Counted from the first letter of the stretch, positions 34,677 to 43,785 are shown. The stretch is 64,000 nucleotides of DNA from Chroococcopsis sp964623815 (GCA_964623815.1 CAZUVR010000010.1:1-64000); one strand, 5' to 3'. Numbers and translations: made by a program. Notes: generated by a model from the letters alone, not told the origin.

Positions 34677-35351
34677 TTAGGCACCGGGTAAGAAAAGACG
34701 ATAAGACTCGTTATCCATGATTATCCTTAAGCCTAACCACATTAGGACAAAAGGAAAGAGCTTACTAGCATAACGACTGAGAATTACTGCTATACCCGGT
34801 TGACGGGTGAGATGATAGGAGAGGAACAGCCAAGTACAAACAATAATGTAGCAAACAGGAATGATGACGAGTAATTTTTGTAGGGTGCTACTGGCGAAGA
34901 GAGGAATATAGATACCGAGATTGTTACCCCCGTTAGAGATGGTGACGGCGGATACTCGATAGGTTTGTTTATCGGCTAGAACCTGAGACAGGGATAATCT
35001 TTGAGAATCGAAGCCGTGTGCCCGGCGCTTATCTTTGCGATTGCGAGGTTTTTCGGTGTTTTCCTCAGAATTATCCTTATTGAGGTTAATTAGATTATTC
35101 AAGCCTATCAATATGGGCAGTATCCCTAATAAACCGATCCACATCGGCGGTATGGCTAAACCTACTAAAAACCCAATCAGACTAATCGTTACCAAGGCCG
35201 TGAATCCTACAAGTTCTCCCACTATTATGTGTATCGGCCGGAATTGTCGATTTACCTCGCTAAAAAATCCTGTCAGATAGATGTTATCGTCGAACGTTGT
35301 CGCTATGGCGACGGGGATAGCAATTTTGACGACTTCAATAAACCAGTCCAT
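34677..35351 (-). CDS. CadD-family transporter (third paralogue)
   Basis: This 224-residue protein begins MDWFIEVVKIAIPVAIATTF. It keeps TISNGGNNLGIYIPLFASS but has AIATTFDDNIYLTGFFS in place of ATNLDDI, so it is the more divergent of the three. A basic loop with KPRNRKDKRRAHGF lies in the middle. It is divergent from the SsuA-like gene at 35516 and shares a 164-bp region holding inverted repeats that may be an operator. Confidence 0.8.
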   Translation of the reverse strand: MDWFIEVVKIAIPVAIATTFDDNIYLTGFFSEVNRQFRPIHIIVGELVGFTALVTISLIGFLVGLAIPPMWIGLLGILPILIGLNNLINLNKDNSEENTEKPRNRKDKRRAHGFDSQRLSLSQVLADKQTYRVSAVTISNGGNNLGIYIPLFASSTLQKLLVIIPVCYIIVCTWLFLSYHLTRQPGIAVILSRYASKLFPFVLMWLGLRIIMDNESYRLFLPGA

Positions 35352-35375
35352 CCTAAGCCCTCGGTTTCTTCAGAA

Positions 35376-35448
35376 TGATAACGGTAATAAGATTTTAGTT
35401 ATCACTCGATTAAAAATGATAACATTTTAAATACATTTACAAATGTAT
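35376..35448. promoter_or_regulatory. Candidate operator: TGATAAC half-sites and a near-palindrome
   Basis: Three TGATAAC half-sites occur: 35376-35382 and 35417-35423 on the plus strand, and GTTATCA at 35398-35404. ATACATTT-AC-AAATGTAT (35431-35448) is a perfect 8-bp-armed inverted repeat, and AAAATG-ATAA-CATTTT (35413-35428) another. TGATAA is half of the cyanobacterial Zur consensus (TGATAATNATTATCA), so a metal-responsive repressor is plausible but unproven. Confidence 0.45.
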
Positions 35449-35515
35449 ATGGATACACATCCACTGTGTAACAATTTTTTATAGGATTAAAGCATAAGAA
35501 AAAGAGGAGTAATAA

Positions 35516-36754
35516 ATGATCGGGCGTTTGCTTAACCGTTCCCTCTGCCAGTTATATCGCAAGAAGCCGGCCTACACTCATGTATTTCTTTTCTGTTTCA
35601 GTCTCTTCTCGGTTTGTCTTCTGAGTCTGATGCAGGACAGTTCGGCCCTCGGTAGTTCTAACTCCAATAATTCTTTCTTCCCTTTAATCAATCAGTTCAA
35701 ACTGCCAGAGAGAACTTTACCGAGGTTGATAGAAACTGTAGGCTTGTTCATTGCGGGGATACTTTTCTGTATATTTCTCGATCGCTGGTTCAAACGTACC
35801 GCTCCTTTAGACGATTCCCCCCTCAGACAACAGGCCCGGCGGCTCAAGCATCTAAAGGTAGGTTATCCAGAAGGGATGATCAATTTAGAAAGTCTTCGTA
35901 AACAGGGTTTTTTAGAAGAACGTTTAAAACCCCTGGGGATGACAGTTACTTGGTCTAGTTACCTATCGGCATCTTCTTTGATCGAAGCCCTCAGCAATGG
36001 TACGATCGATTTTTGCGGCGGCGGCGGTACGGCAAGTATTTTCTCCCAGGCGGCAGAACATGTATTCGTGCGGATAGCGAAGGAAAAGTACACTGCTCCT
36101 AAAGGTGAGGCGATTCTAGTGCAGGAAGATTCCCCGATTCAAACTCTAGCCGATCTCAAGGGTAAAAGGATTGCTTTTGATAAGGGATCGAGCGCCCATT
36201 ACGTGCTAATCCGTGCCCTAGAAAAAGTGGGTTTGGAATATCACGATATTGAACCAGTTTATCTAACCCAGCCGGAAGCTCTACCCCTATTTCGTAGGGG
36301 AGAGATAGATGCCTGGGTGGTTTGGGTTCCCTACAGCCCAACTCAAACCAGAACTTATCCTGGTAGATCGATCGCGGATTTAGAAACTATCTTCGGTGAT
36401 AACGTTTCTCTAGAAGTACCCACCTGTTATTACGCAGTGCCTGAGTTGGTGCGCGATTATCCTGACCTACTGAAATTGATCTTAGAAGAAGTGAACGAGG
36501 CGGGAGCCTGGGCGAAACAGCAAGAATTAGAAGCGGCCCGGCGTTTACTCGAAAATCACCAGATTGATAAGAGCGTCGTCGAGAGTCTTGAGCAGAGAGC
36601 TTCGGAACGGGCTATAATTCCTATTGACGATAGAACTCTGAACGCTTTACAACATCAGGCAAATATTTTTAGGGATTTAAAATTAATACCCCACCGGATT
36701 AACGTTTGGGACGGCACTTATAGTTTACAGACCAAGCAGAATTGGACTTATTAA
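35516..36754 (+). CDS. Membrane-anchored SsuA/TauA-like ABC substrate-binding protein
   Basis: Two hydrophobic N-terminal segments (about residues 22-45 and 64-85) precede a periplasmic binding domain from about 110. It begins HLKVGYPEGMINLESLRKQG and has FLEERLKPLGMTVTWSSY and SNGTIDFCGGGGTASIFSQA, then LADLKGKRIAFDKGSSAHYV and ALPLFRRGEIDAWVVWVPYS, the aliphatic-sulfonate-binding pattern. The usual lipid or signal sequence is replaced by two spans, and no permease or ATPase gene is beside it. It is therefore an orphan binding protein, possibly a sensor. Its 3' end overlaps the DUF202 gene on the other strand by 4 bp. Confidence 0.8.
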   Translation: MIGRLLNRSLCQLYRKKPAYTHVFLFCFSLFSVCLLSLMQDSSALGSSNSNNSFFPLINQFKLPERTLPRLIETVGLFIAGILFCIFLDRWFKRTAPLDDSPLRQQARRLKHLKVGYPEGMINLESLRKQGFLEERLKPLGMTVTWSSYLSASSLIEALSNGTIDFCGGGGTASIFSQAAEHVFVRIAKEKYTAPKGEAILVQEDSPIQTLADLKGKRIAFDKGSSAHYVLIRALEKVGLEYHDIEPVYLTQPEALPLFRRGEIDAWVVWVPYSPTQTRTYPGRSIADLETIFGDNVSLEVPTCYYAVPELVRDYPDLLKLILEEVNEAGAWAKQQELEAARRLLENHQIDKSVVESLEQRASERAIIPIDDRTLNALQHQANIFRDLKLIPHRINVWDGTYSLQTKQNWTY

Positions 36755-37152
36755 TCTAATTGATCGAAATACAGATATTCTACTATTCCCAGTTCTGGAT
36801 CGGTAATGAGAAAGTAAAGGATACCTACACCTAGAATCAGTACCAGGAAAGTGAAAGAGATAATCCTAACTCTGGCGGGTTCGTAGCTACCAGTATCGAT
36901 CGCCTTACGGGTACGAAAATAGTGGCGGGTAGAGGTCATCACCATTAAAATTCCCATTACACTCAGCAGGAAGCCAGTTAACCAGCCGACATTTAAAGTT
37001 TGCTCTGGCGGGGTTTGTATGCGGAGGATGGCCCAGCCGAACCCCATCACCGCGATCGCCGAGCGCATCCAAGAAAGATAAGTTCTCTGATTGGCGGAGT
37101 GATCCCGCCAATATGTGGCATTAAATTTTTTCTGGCTACTTTTCTCGGGCAT
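36751..37152 (-). CDS. DUF202/YidH family small membrane protein (second copy)
   Basis: This 133-residue protein has RDHSANQRTYLSWMRSAIAV near residue 16, followed by GFGWAILRIQTPP, and three hydrophobic helices. It overlaps the end of the prohibitin gene by 17 bp on the same strand, so the two are translated together. This pairing with an SPFH protein suggests a membrane-organising complex. Confidence 0.85.
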   Translation of the reverse strand: MPEKSSQKKFNATYWRDHSANQRTYLSWMRSAIAVMGFGWAILRIQTPPEQTLNVGWLTGFLLSVMGILMVMTSTRHYFRTRKAIDTGSYEPARVRIISFTFLVLILGVGILYFLITDPELGIVEYLYFDQLD

Positions 37153-37969
37153 TGGCTGTTTTGATTCCCCGCTCGAATAGGGATTGAGTTAGATCTAATG
37201 ATTGTAAAGTATTTTCCCCGATGACGAGGGGTAGATCCCCATTCCATCGCTCAAGGGTTTTGTTTTTGAGAATTTCTGGCGTGAGGGAATCCTGCAGGAT
37301 GCGGTGAGCTTCCGCTTCTCCCTTGGCGAGGTTGATTTTTGCCTCCGATTCTTTCACGGCTTTGAGAACGGCGAAACCGGCTTTTTTAGCTTCTTGCTCC
37401 GCTATCTGTTTCGCTTCTACGGCTTCGGTAAAGCGATCGGAAAAGTTAACATGGACGAGGGAAATATCATCTACGCCGATGTGATAATTCTCCAATCTCT
37501 CGATCAGGCGGATGTCTACTTCTCCCTTGACTTCTTCTCGCTTGGTGATCAATTCTTCGGCCGTATATTTAGCCATCACCGCTTTGAGGATTTCTTCTAC
37601 AGCAGGATCGATAACGCGATCGATCACCGCATCTTCATTGCCGATTTTCTGAAATACCCTGTTGGCTTCCCCCGGTAATATATGCCAGTTGAGGGCAACG
37701 TCGGCGAATACTTCCTGTAGGTCTTTCGAGGAAGCTTCAGCGGAGATTTGATGTTTCTGAATTCTCACGCTCAGCTTTTGTACCGTATTGACTACGGGGA
37801 TGATGCCGTGAATTCCTTCGTTTAATACTTTTTCCTGCACCCGTCCGAATACCATTAATACACCCCTTTCACCAGCGTTAACGATAACGAAGGGATTAAA
37901 GATGATGCCTAAAATTAATAGCAAGAAAAATATATTGGTAGGGTTGGCTAAGAGGCGATTTTTAGGCAT
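37136..37969 (-). CDS. Prohibitin/SPFH family membrane protein
   Basis: The 277-residue protein has an N-terminal hydrophobic helix (about residues 11-29) and then the SPFH core NAGERGVLMVFGRVQEKVLN, with LSVRIQKHQISAEASSKDLQ and DISLVHVNFSDRFTEAVEAK. An Ala/Glu-rich coiled coil (KQIAEQEAKKAGFAVLKA) follows. Prohibitins form ring assemblies at membranes and organise proteases and membrane domains. Its 3' end overlaps the DUF202 gene by 17 bp. Nearby CadD-type genes and a binding protein suggest a stress-related membrane cluster. Confidence 0.9.
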   Translation of the reverse strand: MPKNRLLANPTNIFFLLLILGIIFNPFVIVNAGERGVLMVFGRVQEKVLNEGIHGIIPVVNTVQKLSVRIQKHQISAEASSKDLQEVFADVALNWHILPGEANRVFQKIGNEDAVIDRVIDPAVEEILKAVMAKYTAEELITKREEVKGEVDIRLIERLENYHIGVDDISLVHVNFSDRFTEAVEAKQIAEQEAKKAGFAVLKAVKESEAKINLAKGEAEAHRILQDSLTPEILKNKTLERWNGDLPLVIGENTLQSLDLTQSLFERGIKTANAREK

Positions 37970-38281
37970 ATTTAGTAATTTACAGGCAGAGAATATCAGC
38001 TAATCTCTAATATCTTTAGGGTGGTATCTCTATAATACAATAAGTATATCGGAATGTGGTTGAAATGAGTTGGTCAACCTATGATTCTACGATTCTGACT
38101 TTTCCCGATTCATCAGTCGGGACGGAGCTGACACCAGATACTAGGGCGACTAGTCTCGGCTAGAGTCATAAAAGCTTAAAAAAATAGTACGACAGCAAGT
38201 ATAAATTTGAACCACAAAAAAATTTGTGGAGAGGAAACTTAACAGTAGAATAAAAAATAATTAGCAGTAATCCTATAGTAG
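37970..38281. other. Intergenic region between prohibitin and SNF2 genes
   Basis: The region carries the divergent promoters of both genes. A short plus-strand frame runs from ATG 38065 to TAG 38161-38163 (32 residues, MSWSTYDSTILTFPDSSVGT...), with no clear ribosome site, and I do not call it a gene. CCCGA...TCGGG near 38105-38122 and CCACAAA-AAAA-TTTGTGG (38212-38229) are perfect short hairpins, the second just ahead of GAGGAAAC. Confidence 0.45.
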
Positions 38282-41200
38282 ATGAAAATCCTACACGGAA
38301 CATGGATTCCTAAGGCAACCGATGAATTTATCCAAACAGGTACTTTTTACGTTTGGGCAGAGACGAAGCCAGGTAAAAAACAGAAAAAACAGCCAGAAGA
38401 TAACTACCCGTTTGGGCTAGAGCCGACGGAATTGGCGCAACTCCTAAGTACGGAGCTAGCCATCACTCCCACATCTTACAAATATCTACTCAGGCAAATC
38501 ATCCCTATCTATTTCCTGCTCCCATCCGATGGGGTCAATCCTCTTCCCTCCTGGGAAATGCTACGCTACTTAGAACAAGAAATTCCCAAAACAACAGGAT
38601 TGAAACCTTGGAAGATCCATTGTTATCCAGTAGCCAATATCATAGCCTTCCTCAACGATGTGCATTTCCATTGTCTCTACAACGAGAGAGAAATACAATT
38701 AGGCGCTGATTTAGTTTTCTGGTATCACTACACTCAAGCTTTTCAAGAGATTATTCTCAAAGACCAATATATCCCTGCTTGGCAATATCGAGAATTAGGA
38801 CAAGCCAAAAATAAAAAGACGGAACCGACCAAAGCTTTTGAAATTTACCCGAGTTGGGAAATCATTTCGTCAACCTATGAAGCCAACCTGCAAAGGTATG
38901 TAAATTATATACCGGCGGTTTGTCTAGCGGGGAGCGAGCAACCACCCGAAGAACCAGAGCTATATCAGCCAGAAACCCTACTGCGCCATTTCAGTGAATG
39001 CCTATTACATCAAATCATCGGCGAGGTTTCCTTACCCGCCGTCTTCGAGAAAAAAATTGCCGATTGTACCTTGTTAACGGGGTGTCTTCATCCGCGAATC
39101 GCCACTCAAGTGAGGTCTGACGAGACGGCGATCGAAGATTACCACCAGTGGCAAAAATGGAAAGAGAAATTAGTCGGAGTGCAGAAAGCTTCTCCATTTT
39201 ACTTGGGGCTGAAACTCCTAGAAGCAGAAACCGATGATCTCGATGACTGGAGCCTAAAATTTGTGGTTATTCCCAAAGAAGATCTCTCGTGGAAAATAGA
39301 ATTAGATGATTACTGGCACCTTCCGCCTGAAGTCAAAAAATCTATCAGAGAGCGTTTAGGCGAAGATTTTGAAAGAAATTTATTGCTCAACTTAGGTCAG
39401 GCAGCCCGAATGTATCCCCCTATCTGGCAGGGATTGGAAACCGATCGACCGGTCGGTCTGTCCCTTACCCTAGAGCAAGCATTCTCTTTCCTCAAGGAAA
39501 GTGCCTGGTTACTCGAAGATGCGGGGTTTAAAGTGATCGTTCCTGCGTGGTGGACACCCGAAGGCCGGCAGAGGGCAAAAATTCGCATGAAAGTAAAAGG
39601 GCAAAAATCCACCTCGGCAACGGAAGGAAAAAATTACTTTAGCATGGAGAAGATAGTTCAATATCAATACGAATTAGCGATCGGCGATCGCTCCGTGACT
39701 GAGGAAGAATGGCAGCAATTAGTTAACTCGAAAATGCCCCTAGTCAAGTTCCGGGGGCAGTGGGTGGAACTAGAATCAGAGAAAATGCAACAGATGCTCA
39801 ACTTCTGGCAGTCAAAAAAAGACGAAACTCAGGAGATGAATTTTCTAGAGTTGATGCAAAAAACTTCTCAAGAAGAAGCAGAAATGGAAGTAGAGCCAGA
39901 CATCGCCCTCAAACAGATGCTAGCTAAACTGAGAGATGGCAGTCAACTCGAACCGATCGAAAACCCTCCTCAACTCCAAGGCACTTTGAGAGAGTATCAA
40001 AAAAGAGGGGTAGCTTGGTTAATCTATCTAGAGAAACTGGGTTTAAATGGTTGTCTTGCTGATGATATGGGATTGGGGAAAACAATTCAAGTGATCGCTC
40101 TGTTAGTTAAGGAAAGAGAGTTAGGGGAATCTTTGTCACCGACTCTGTTAATCGCGCCTACTTCCGTCGTTGGCAACTGGAGAAAGGAAATTGAAAAGTT
40201 TGCTCCCCATCTAAAAATCATGATCCATCATGGAAGTTCACGCCTTTTAGAGGAAAGCAAATTTATAGAGGCCTGTCTGCAAGTAGATGTGATCATCACC
40301 TCTTTTACTCTGCTCAGAAAAGATATAAAACTTTTTAAAAGTCAGCGATGGCAGCGGGTTGTGGTCGATGAAGCTCAAAATATTAAAAATCCAGCCTCAG
40401 CGCAGACTAAAGCAATCTTAAGTCTGGAAGCCCAACACAGATTAGCTTTAACAGGTACACCCGTAGAAAATAGATTGTTAGATCTCTGGTCGATATTCAA
40501 TTTTCTTAACCCTGGTTATTTAGGGAAAGAATCTCAGTTTCGCAAAACCTTTGAGATTCCCATCCAGAGAGAAAACGAGCTACGCCAGTCACGTATACTG
40601 AAAAAGCTTGTCGAACCCTTCATCTTGCGAAGATTAAAAACCGATGAGCGGATCATTAAAGACTTACCTGCTAAGGTAGAACATAAACAGTATTGCAATC
40701 TGACTAGGGAACAGGCTTCCCTCTATGAGGCGGTGGTTAAGGAAGTAGAACGATCTCTAGAGGAGACAGAAGGAATACAACGCAAAGGGTTGATACTCTC
40801 TACCCTATTAAGACTTAAACAGATTTGTAATCATCCGCGCCAGTTTCTGCAGGATAATAGTGAGTTCACACCCGAGCGCTCATCGAAGTTGGAAAGATTA
40901 CAAGAAATGATCGAAGAGGTGATCGCAGAGGGTGAGAGTATGTTGATCTTCACTCAGTTTACCGAGATGGGAGATGCTCTATCCCACTATTTGAAATCTA
41001 GTCTCTATTACAATACTTACTATTTACACGGAGGCACCCCTGGGCCGAAACGGGAAAAGATGATCGAGGAATTTCAAAACCCAGATACGGAACCCTCGAT
41101 TTTTATCCTATCCCTGAAGGCGGGCGGCGTAGGGATTACCCTGACAAAAGCCAATCACGTTTTTCATTTCGATCGCTGGTGGAATCCTGCCGTCGAGAAC

Positions 41201-41419
41201 CAGGCCACCGATCGTGCTTTCCGCATCGGACAACAGAAAAACGTCTTCGTCCATAAGTTCGTTACTTTAGGGACTTTAGAAGAGAGGATCGATGAGATGA
41301 TCGAGCATAAGAAGAAGTTAGCGGAATCGATCGTCGGTAGTGATGAATCCTGGTTGACGAAGTTGGATAACGAGAGTTTTAAAAAGTTGATTGCTCTCAA
41401 TAAACAAACGATTATTTAG
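38282..41419 (+). CDS. SNF2-family DEAD/DEAH helicase-like ATPase
   Basis: This 1045-residue protein has an N-terminal half of about 530 residues of the bacterial SNF2-associated type (DUF3670-like), then the ATPase. Walker A lies in LADDMGLGKTIQVIALL near residue 590, and the DEAQ box VVVDEAQNIKN near 695. The C-terminal lobe includes LSLKAGGVGITLTKANHVFH and DRAFRIGQ. SNF2 proteins translocate on double-stranded DNA and remodel bound proteins or RNA polymerase. The SWIM-domain gene begins 12 bp after its stop, an arrangement recurring in bacteria, and they probably act together. Confidence 0.9.
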   Translation: MKILHGTWIPKATDEFIQTGTFYVWAETKPGKKQKKQPEDNYPFGLEPTELAQLLSTELAITPTSYKYLLRQIIPIYFLLPSDGVNPLPSWEMLRYLEQEIPKTTGLKPWKIHCYPVANIIAFLNDVHFHCLYNEREIQLGADLVFWYHYTQAFQEIILKDQYIPAWQYRELGQAKNKKTEPTKAFEIYPSWEIISSTYEANLQRYVNYIPAVCLAGSEQPPEEPELYQPETLLRHFSECLLHQIIGEVSLPAVFEKKIADCTLLTGCLHPRIATQVRSDETAIEDYHQWQKWKEKLVGVQKASPFYLGLKLLEAETDDLDDWSLKFVVIPKEDLSWKIELDDYWHLPPEVKKSIRERLGEDFERNLLLNLGQAARMYPPIWQGLETDRPVGLSLTLEQAFSFLKESAWLLEDAGFKVIVPAWWTPEGRQRAKIRMKVKGQKSTSATEGKNYFSMEKIVQYQYELAIGDRSVTEEEWQQLVNSKMPLVKFRGQWVELESEKMQQMLNFWQSKKDETQEMNFLELMQKTSQEEAEMEVEPDIALKQMLAKLRDGSQLEPIENPPQLQGTLREYQKRGVAWLIYLEKLGLNGCLADDMGLGKTIQVIALLVKERELGESLSPTLLIAPTSVVGNWRKEIEKFAPHLKIMIHHGSSRLLEESKFIEACLQVDVIITSFTLLRKDIKLFKSQRWQRVVVDEAQNIKNPASAQTKAILSLEAQHRLALTGTPVENRLLDLWSIFNFLNPGYLGKESQFRKTFEIPIQRENELRQSRILKKLVEPFILRRLKTDERIIKDLPAKVEHKQYCNLTREQASLYEAVVKEVERSLEETEGIQRKGLILSTLLRLKQICNHPRQFLQDNSEFTPERSSKLERLQEMIEEVIAEGESMLIFTQFTEMGDALSHYLKSSLYYNTYYLHGGTPGPKREKMIEEFQNPDTEPSIFILSLKAGGVGITLTKANHVFHFDRWWNPAVENQATDRAFRIGQQKNVFVHKFVTLGTLEERIDEMIEHKKKLAESIVGSDESWLTKLDNESFKKLIALNKQTII

Positions 41420-41431
41420 GAAAGGAGAAAT

Positions 41432-42274
41432 ATGCCGCAACAATTTGCTAGAACTTGGTGGGGCAAAAGCTTTATTGAAGCTCTAGAATCTTTTACAGAC
41501 TCAGCCCGTCTTAGTCGGGGACGTTCCTACGCTAAAAATGATCGGGTTGAATTCTACGAACTTCATCAAGGTAAGATCGTAGCTCAGGTTAAGGGTTCGG
41601 TTAATCATTATTTTGGAGTCTACAAAGAGCCTTTATATACTATTACCATTCAAATTAAACCGATTAAGGCTGAAGATTGGTCAAAGATCATATCCGAGCT
41701 GAGTTCGAGGGCGAGCATGATCAGTCAATTGTTGCTCGATGAGATGCCAGATAATATTCAAAGTGTCTTTAAGGAAAAGAAGTTACATTTATTGCCTCAC
41801 AGTAGCAAAGATTTCAATACTAGATGTACCTGCCCCGATTGGGAGAATCCTTGTAAGCATGTGGCGGGAGTCTGCTACGTAATCGCCGCTGAGTTGGATC
41901 TAGACCCTTTGTTATTATTTGAACTGAGGGGAATCTCTCGTACTAAGTTGCGGGAGGAGTTAGCTAAATCTCCTTTAGGTAAGATCCTATCCGAGTCTTT
42001 AATAGAAAAGAAAATTACCCCAGAACCTGTTAACTCTTATTACACGAAACCCTTGAAGATCAAGGGGAATACTCCGGATGAGCTTAAGGATTTTTGGCTA
42101 GGTGAACAGCGTTTGCCACCACTATCCGAGCGAACGAAAGAGGGGGGTATTCCGGCGATCGTGATCAAGAAAGCGGGCGATTTCCCTCCTTTCTGGTGCA
42201 AGGATGTCTCTTTTATCCATGTGATGGAGGATTTTTATCAGCGGGTGCGAGTTAAGCATTTTGGCAGAAAATAA
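41432..42274 (+). CDS. SWIM zinc-finger domain protein
   Basis: The 280-residue protein has a SWIM zinc-binding motif, TRCTCPDWENPCKHVAGVCYV (C-x-C-x6-C-x-H), near residues 130-150, and an N-terminal segment RTWWGKSFIEALESFTDSA seen in many proteins paired with bacterial SNF2 enzymes. It starts 12 bp after the SNF2 gene with AAAGGAGA as ribosome site. SWIM domains bind DNA or proteins, so it may target the helicase; the function of the pair is not settled. Confidence 0.88.
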   Translation: MPQQFARTWWGKSFIEALESFTDSARLSRGRSYAKNDRVEFYELHQGKIVAQVKGSVNHYFGVYKEPLYTITIQIKPIKAEDWSKIISELSSRASMISQLLLDEMPDNIQSVFKEKKLHLLPHSSKDFNTRCTCPDWENPCKHVAGVCYVIAAELDLDPLLLFELRGISRTKLREELAKSPLGKILSESLIEKKITPEPVNSYYTKPLKIKGNTPDELKDFWLGEQRLPPLSERTKEGGIPAIVIKKAGDFPPFWCKDVSFIHVMEDFYQRVRVKHFGRK

Positions 42275-42433
42275 GGTCTGTCGCGAGAGCAGACTCTACA
42301 AAAAAGAAGAATAACGATTTAATCTGGCTGTGATCTAACTCACATAGATAAATGATTTTCGACAGTAAGATAAAATCGATCGGCCCAACATATCTCTAAA
42401 GAAAGATGAACCCTATTAAAAGGAAAACTCGCC

Positions 42434-42952
42434 ATGAATTCCCAATTTAAACTCAAATTCCTGCAATATCTAAACGCACACCAAAAAACGAAAGGTTTTA
42501 CTTTAGTCGAATTGTTAGTAGTGGTGATAATCATCGGTATCTTAGCCGCGATCGCACTGCCAAACTTATTAAGTCAAGTAGCCAAAGGTAGACAGTCAGA
42601 AGCTAAGAATGCCTTAGGGGTTATTAACCGGGCGCAACAAGCTTATCGGGCTGAGAGATCGACTTTTACAGTGATCAGTAATCTCCCCGTCAGCAACAAC
42701 TTTCAATATTATCAGCCCGCCGCCGGGGGAGCGAACGATCAAACCTTCGCCAGTCACGGATTAACTGCACAAACCACCTACGCTAACGATATTCGCGCTT
42801 ATAGTTCCGCCGTCGCTCAATCTAGTAGCGGTAACTTCTCGGCGATTATCTGCGAAAACAACAGTCCTACCGTAGGAGGGGCGCAAACCATTAACACCGC
42901 TACCTCTCTCACCAGCGCTAATTGCCCCGCCAACACCCAACAGGTCAAATGA
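42434..42952 (+). CDS. Type IV pilin-like protein
   Basis: This 172-residue prepilin has a long 21-residue leader ending in Gly21 (KTKG) before FTLVELLVVVIIIGILAAIA, with the glutamate at mature position 5 as required for PilD processing and methylation. A soluble beta-rich region follows. Two cysteines near the end (IICENN and SANCPAN) probably form the C-terminal D-loop disulfide. The ATG has AAAAGGAAAA upstream. Two more pilin-like genes follow, and this one is closest to the second in sequence; together they may be major and minor subunits of a pilus or secretion pseudopilus. Confidence 0.92.
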   Translation: MNSQFKLKFLQYLNAHQKTKGFTLVELLVVVIIIGILAAIALPNLLSQVAKGRQSEAKNALGVINRAQQAYRAERSTFTVISNLPVSNNFQYYQPAAGGANDQTFASHGLTAQTTYANDIRAYSSAVAQSSSGNFSAIICENNSPTVGGAQTINTATSLTSANCPANTQQVK

Positions 42953-43004
42953 TTTAAGATTGAACCCGGGGAAAAATTCTGGCTGAGGATGGGGGGCTAC
43001 GATA

Positions 43005-43018
43005 CCCGATCGATCGGG
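43005..43018. other. Perfect 14-bp palindrome downstream of the first pilin gene
   Basis: CCCGATCGATCGGG lies 50 bp after the first pilin stop, in the short gap before the second pilin. It could be a site for a DNA-binding protein or RNA hairpin, but HIP1-like GATCG words are common in cyanobacterial DNA and no poly-T follows, so I would not call it a terminator. Confidence 0.3.
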
Positions 43019-43170
43019 ATAAGAGCGCGAGTTCTTTGTCTGAGCCAATTTCATCAAAGTTTTCAAGAAATGAAAAAAAATTTTTTGACCGGGTGATATG
43101 AAAATAGATCGATGTGGGTAAGTTATCTCTAGAGAAAAAAAACAACCCCTACCACAAGGAAACGCTTACT

Positions 43171-43671
43171 ATGAATTCTCAATTTAAAGTCAAATTCCTC
43201 CAACACCTCAACAAAAAAAATGGTAACAAAGGTTTCACCTTAATTGAATTATTGGTAGTTGTAATCATCATCGGTGTATTAGCGGCGATCGCATTACCCA
43301 ACTTATTAAGCCAAGTAGCTAAAGGCAGACAGGCTGAAGCTAGAAACGGATTAGGTACCATCAACCGCGCTCAACAAGCTTACCGTTTAGAACAGGCTAC
43401 CTTTACCGTAGTGAGTAACTTACCAGTCAGTTTGTCTCCCCAGTATTACGGCGGCCCTACTGCCGGTGCTAACAGCCAAACCTTCGCCACTCACGGTATG
43501 GTAGCACTAACCAACTACAACAATGATATTCGTGATTACAGCTCTGCGGTCAGTCAAACCAGTGACGGTCAATACTCCGCCATCCTCTGCGAAGCTAACA
43601 CTCCCAACGATACTCTGACGGCTTTGACCGCAACCAACGCTTGTGCCGGTAACGCCCAACAGGTTAAATAA
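43171..43671 (+). CDS. Type IV pilin-like protein (second)
   Basis: I start this at ATG 43171 (MNSQFKVKFLQHLNKK), preceded by AAGGAAA about 9 bases upstream; it gives 166 residues. The leader ends at Gly21 before FTLIELLVVVIIIGVLAAIA with Glu at mature position 5. A C-terminal Cys pair (AILCEAN, NACAGN) brackets the D-loop. The N-terminal half is nearly identical to the first pilin, while the surface half differs, as expected of paralogous pilin subunits. A hairpin resembling a terminator follows. Confidence 0.92.
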   Translation: MNSQFKVKFLQHLNKKNGNKGFTLIELLVVVIIIGVLAAIALPNLLSQVAKGRQAEARNGLGTINRAQQAYRLEQATFTVVSNLPVSLSPQYYGGPTAGANSQTFATHGMVALTNYNNDIRDYSSAVSQTSDGQYSAILCEANTPNDTLTALTATNACAGNAQQVK

Positions 43672-43690
43672 TCATTGCCTAATCACGCAA

Positions 43691-43744
43691 GCTAAATTCA
43701 GGGGGTTAGTAATAAGCTCGGCTATCATACCTCCTGTTTTTAGC
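43691..43744 (+). terminator. Imperfect long hairpin with T-run after the second pilin
   Basis: GCTAAATTCAGGGGG (43691-43705) pairs with CCTCCTGTTTTTAGC (43730-43744) with one G-T wobble and an internal mismatch. The T-run (43737-43741) lies within the right arm rather than after it, so its strength as a terminator is uncertain. Confidence 0.5.
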
Positions 43745-43785
43745 ATTGACATCTCCCCGCGCCTGATTGGCTATCTTCAAACGCC

